A DNA stretch of 5,979 nucleotides from contig JAJBSZ010000294.1 in NCBI GenBank assembly GCA_020861125.1, forward strand, positions 1 through 5,979, given 5' to 3'. Positions 5,146-5,979 of the stretch are shown piece after piece. Within the stretch, counting starts at the first letter, position 1. The number at the start of each line of letters is the position of its first letter. Made by a program: the position numbers and the translations under genes. Source of the DNA: Planctomycetota bacterium. GTDB taxonomy: Bacteria > Planctomycetota > SZUA-567. A model generated the notes under the pieces. That model did not search any database. It was not told the origin of the DNA and saw only the letters and a list, made by a program, of their open reading frames with translations.

Positions 5146-5979
5146 GCCGTCACCTCGCTTTGCAAAAACTCTACCCACCGGTCGCGATCCAACGCCTTGG
5201 CGGTGATGAACAAATCCTTGTCCCCACGGCCGGACATATTGATGACGATGGCCTGGTCCGGCTGGAGCTGCGGCGCCAGACGCATGGCTGCCGCCCCGGC
5301 GTGGGCGGACTCCAGAGCGAACAACACCCCTTCTTTCCGGGCGAAGAACTGCAATGCTTCCAACGCCTCGTCGTCGGTGGCGGCGACGAATTCGATGCGG
5401 CCGCTTTCACCCAGATTGGCCAACTGCGGTCCAATGCCCGGATAGTCCAGGCCGGCGGATATGGAATGGGTGGCAAGAACCTGGCCGTCCGAATCCATCA
5501 GAAACCGGGTCTTGTAACCGTGGGCCACGCCGACCCGGGCCTCGTCCGTCATGCGCACGGCATTGTTGCCCGGACCGGAGCCACGGCCGCCCGCCTCGAC
5601 GCCGATGAGGCGGGGCTTTGCCGCTTCGAGAAACGGGGCGAAGAAGCCAATGGAATTCGATCCGCCGCCGACGCAGGCGATAAGGGCGTAGGGTTCATCG
5701 CCATTCGCCCGCATCTGATCCCGGGTCTCCTCGCCGATCACCGACTGGAAGCGCCGGACCATTTCCGGAAACGGGGACGGGCCCAGGGCCGAGCCGATGA
5801 GGTAATGGGTATCCGGGAAGGTGGCGGACCACTCCCGCAAGGCGGCATTGATGGCATCCTTGAGGGTGCGGGCGCCCGATTCCACCGGCACCACCGTGGC
5901 GCCCATCATCTCCATGGCAAAAACGTTGGGACGCTGCCGGGCCACATCCACCGAACCCATATAGACGGTGCAATCCAGA
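5142..5979 (-). CDS. trpB: Tryptophan synthase beta subunit, C-terminal part (5' end outside window)
   Basis: TrpB is the pyridoxal-phosphate enzyme that condenses indole with L-serine to give tryptophan. The visible 278 residues begin LDCTVYMGSVDVARQRPNVF, match TrpB1-type enzymes from about residue 120 of the 397 in E. coli, and run to the C-terminus. Motifs seen: SGARTLKDAINAALREW, GSALGPSPFPEMV, the cofactor-phosphate loop ACVGGGSNSIG, THSISAGLDYPGIGP, FALESAHA with the conserved Glu, and NMSGRGDKD with the cofactor-ring serine. The Schiff-base lysine and the AETGAGQHG segment lie beyond the window edge and cannot be checked. No frameshift or gap is seen. It is the first gene of the pair in this window and is joined to trpA by a four-base overlap. 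Whether further trp genes or a leader precede it is not visible. Confidence 0.96.
   Translation of the reverse strand, partial: LDCTVYMGSVDVARQRPNVFAMEMMGATVVPVESGARTLKDAINAALREWSATFPDTHYLIGSALGPSPFPEMVRRFQSVIGEETRDQMRANGDEPYALIACVGGGSNSIGFFAPFLEAAKPRLIGVEAGGRGSGPGNNAVRMTDEARVGVAHGYKTRFLMDSDGQVLATHSISAGLDYPGIGPQLANLGESGRIEFVAATDDEALEALQFFARKEGVLFALESAHAGAAAMRLAPQLQPDQAIVINMSGRGDKDLFITAKALDRDRWVEFLQSEVTA
5150..5156 (-). promoter_or_regulatory. trpA ribosome binding site inside the end of trpB
   Basis: On the minus strand, GAGGTGA ends four bases before the trpA ATG (5145-5143), with the GAGG core seven bases away. The trpB stop TGA (5144-5142) overlaps this start as ATGA. The arrangement points to translational coupling, which suits two subunits needed in equal amounts, and it supports the ATG over the upstream GTG. 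Confidence 0.8.

Noticed and set aside
1..5979. CRISPR arrays, tRNA or rRNA genes, insertion sequences, toxin-antitoxin pairs and phage genes
   Set aside because: No regular direct repeats, cloverleaf-like sequences, transposase motifs or terminal inverted repeats were seen; apart from the noted points this is ordinary chromosomal gene content.

Overview
The window looks like chromosomal DNA from a GC-rich Gram-negative bacterium. The Gram-negative call rests on an exported outer-membrane beta-barrel protein with a terminal phenylalanine. The lineage cannot be fixed from this stretch. The FeoB and tandem-CDGSH proteins resemble versions I associate with Desulfuromonas/Geobacter-like bacteria, while the MarC protein resembles a subgroup I associate with Bacteroidetes-type lineages. 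Both impressions come from memory and are weak.

Left part, plus strand (1-2720): the C-terminal 404 residues of the ferrous iron transporter FeoB, cut by the window edge, carry an unusually long acidic insertion between two membrane segments. After a 124-base gap comes a complete outer-membrane porin-like protein of 459 residues with a signal peptide and a short N-terminal coiled coil. A strong intrinsic terminator (2747-2776) closes this strand's unit. If the two genes work together, the pair would join an outer-membrane entry route to an inner-membrane Fe(II) pump. That is inference from position.

Middle (2804-4311): on the minus strand, converging on the porin, is a 232-residue iron-sulfur protein with two CDGSH motifs flanking a four-cysteine centre. 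Its 5' end faces a divergently transcribed marC-family membrane protein gene on the plus strand. The 218-base spacer between them holds two overlapping short inverted repeats and probable start signals, but no gene.

Right part, minus strand (4353-5979): trpB (cut by the window edge) and trpA overlap by four bases (ATGA), giving the two subunits of tryptophan synthase, with a probable terminator downstream of trpA. marC and trpA converge.

There is no tRNA, rRNA, CRISPR array, insertion sequence or phage gene in the window. I did not find a clear undescribed multi-gene system. The points most worth a second look are the FeoB insertion, the unassigned porin beside feoB, and the three-module Fe-S protein in the same iron-related neighbourhood.
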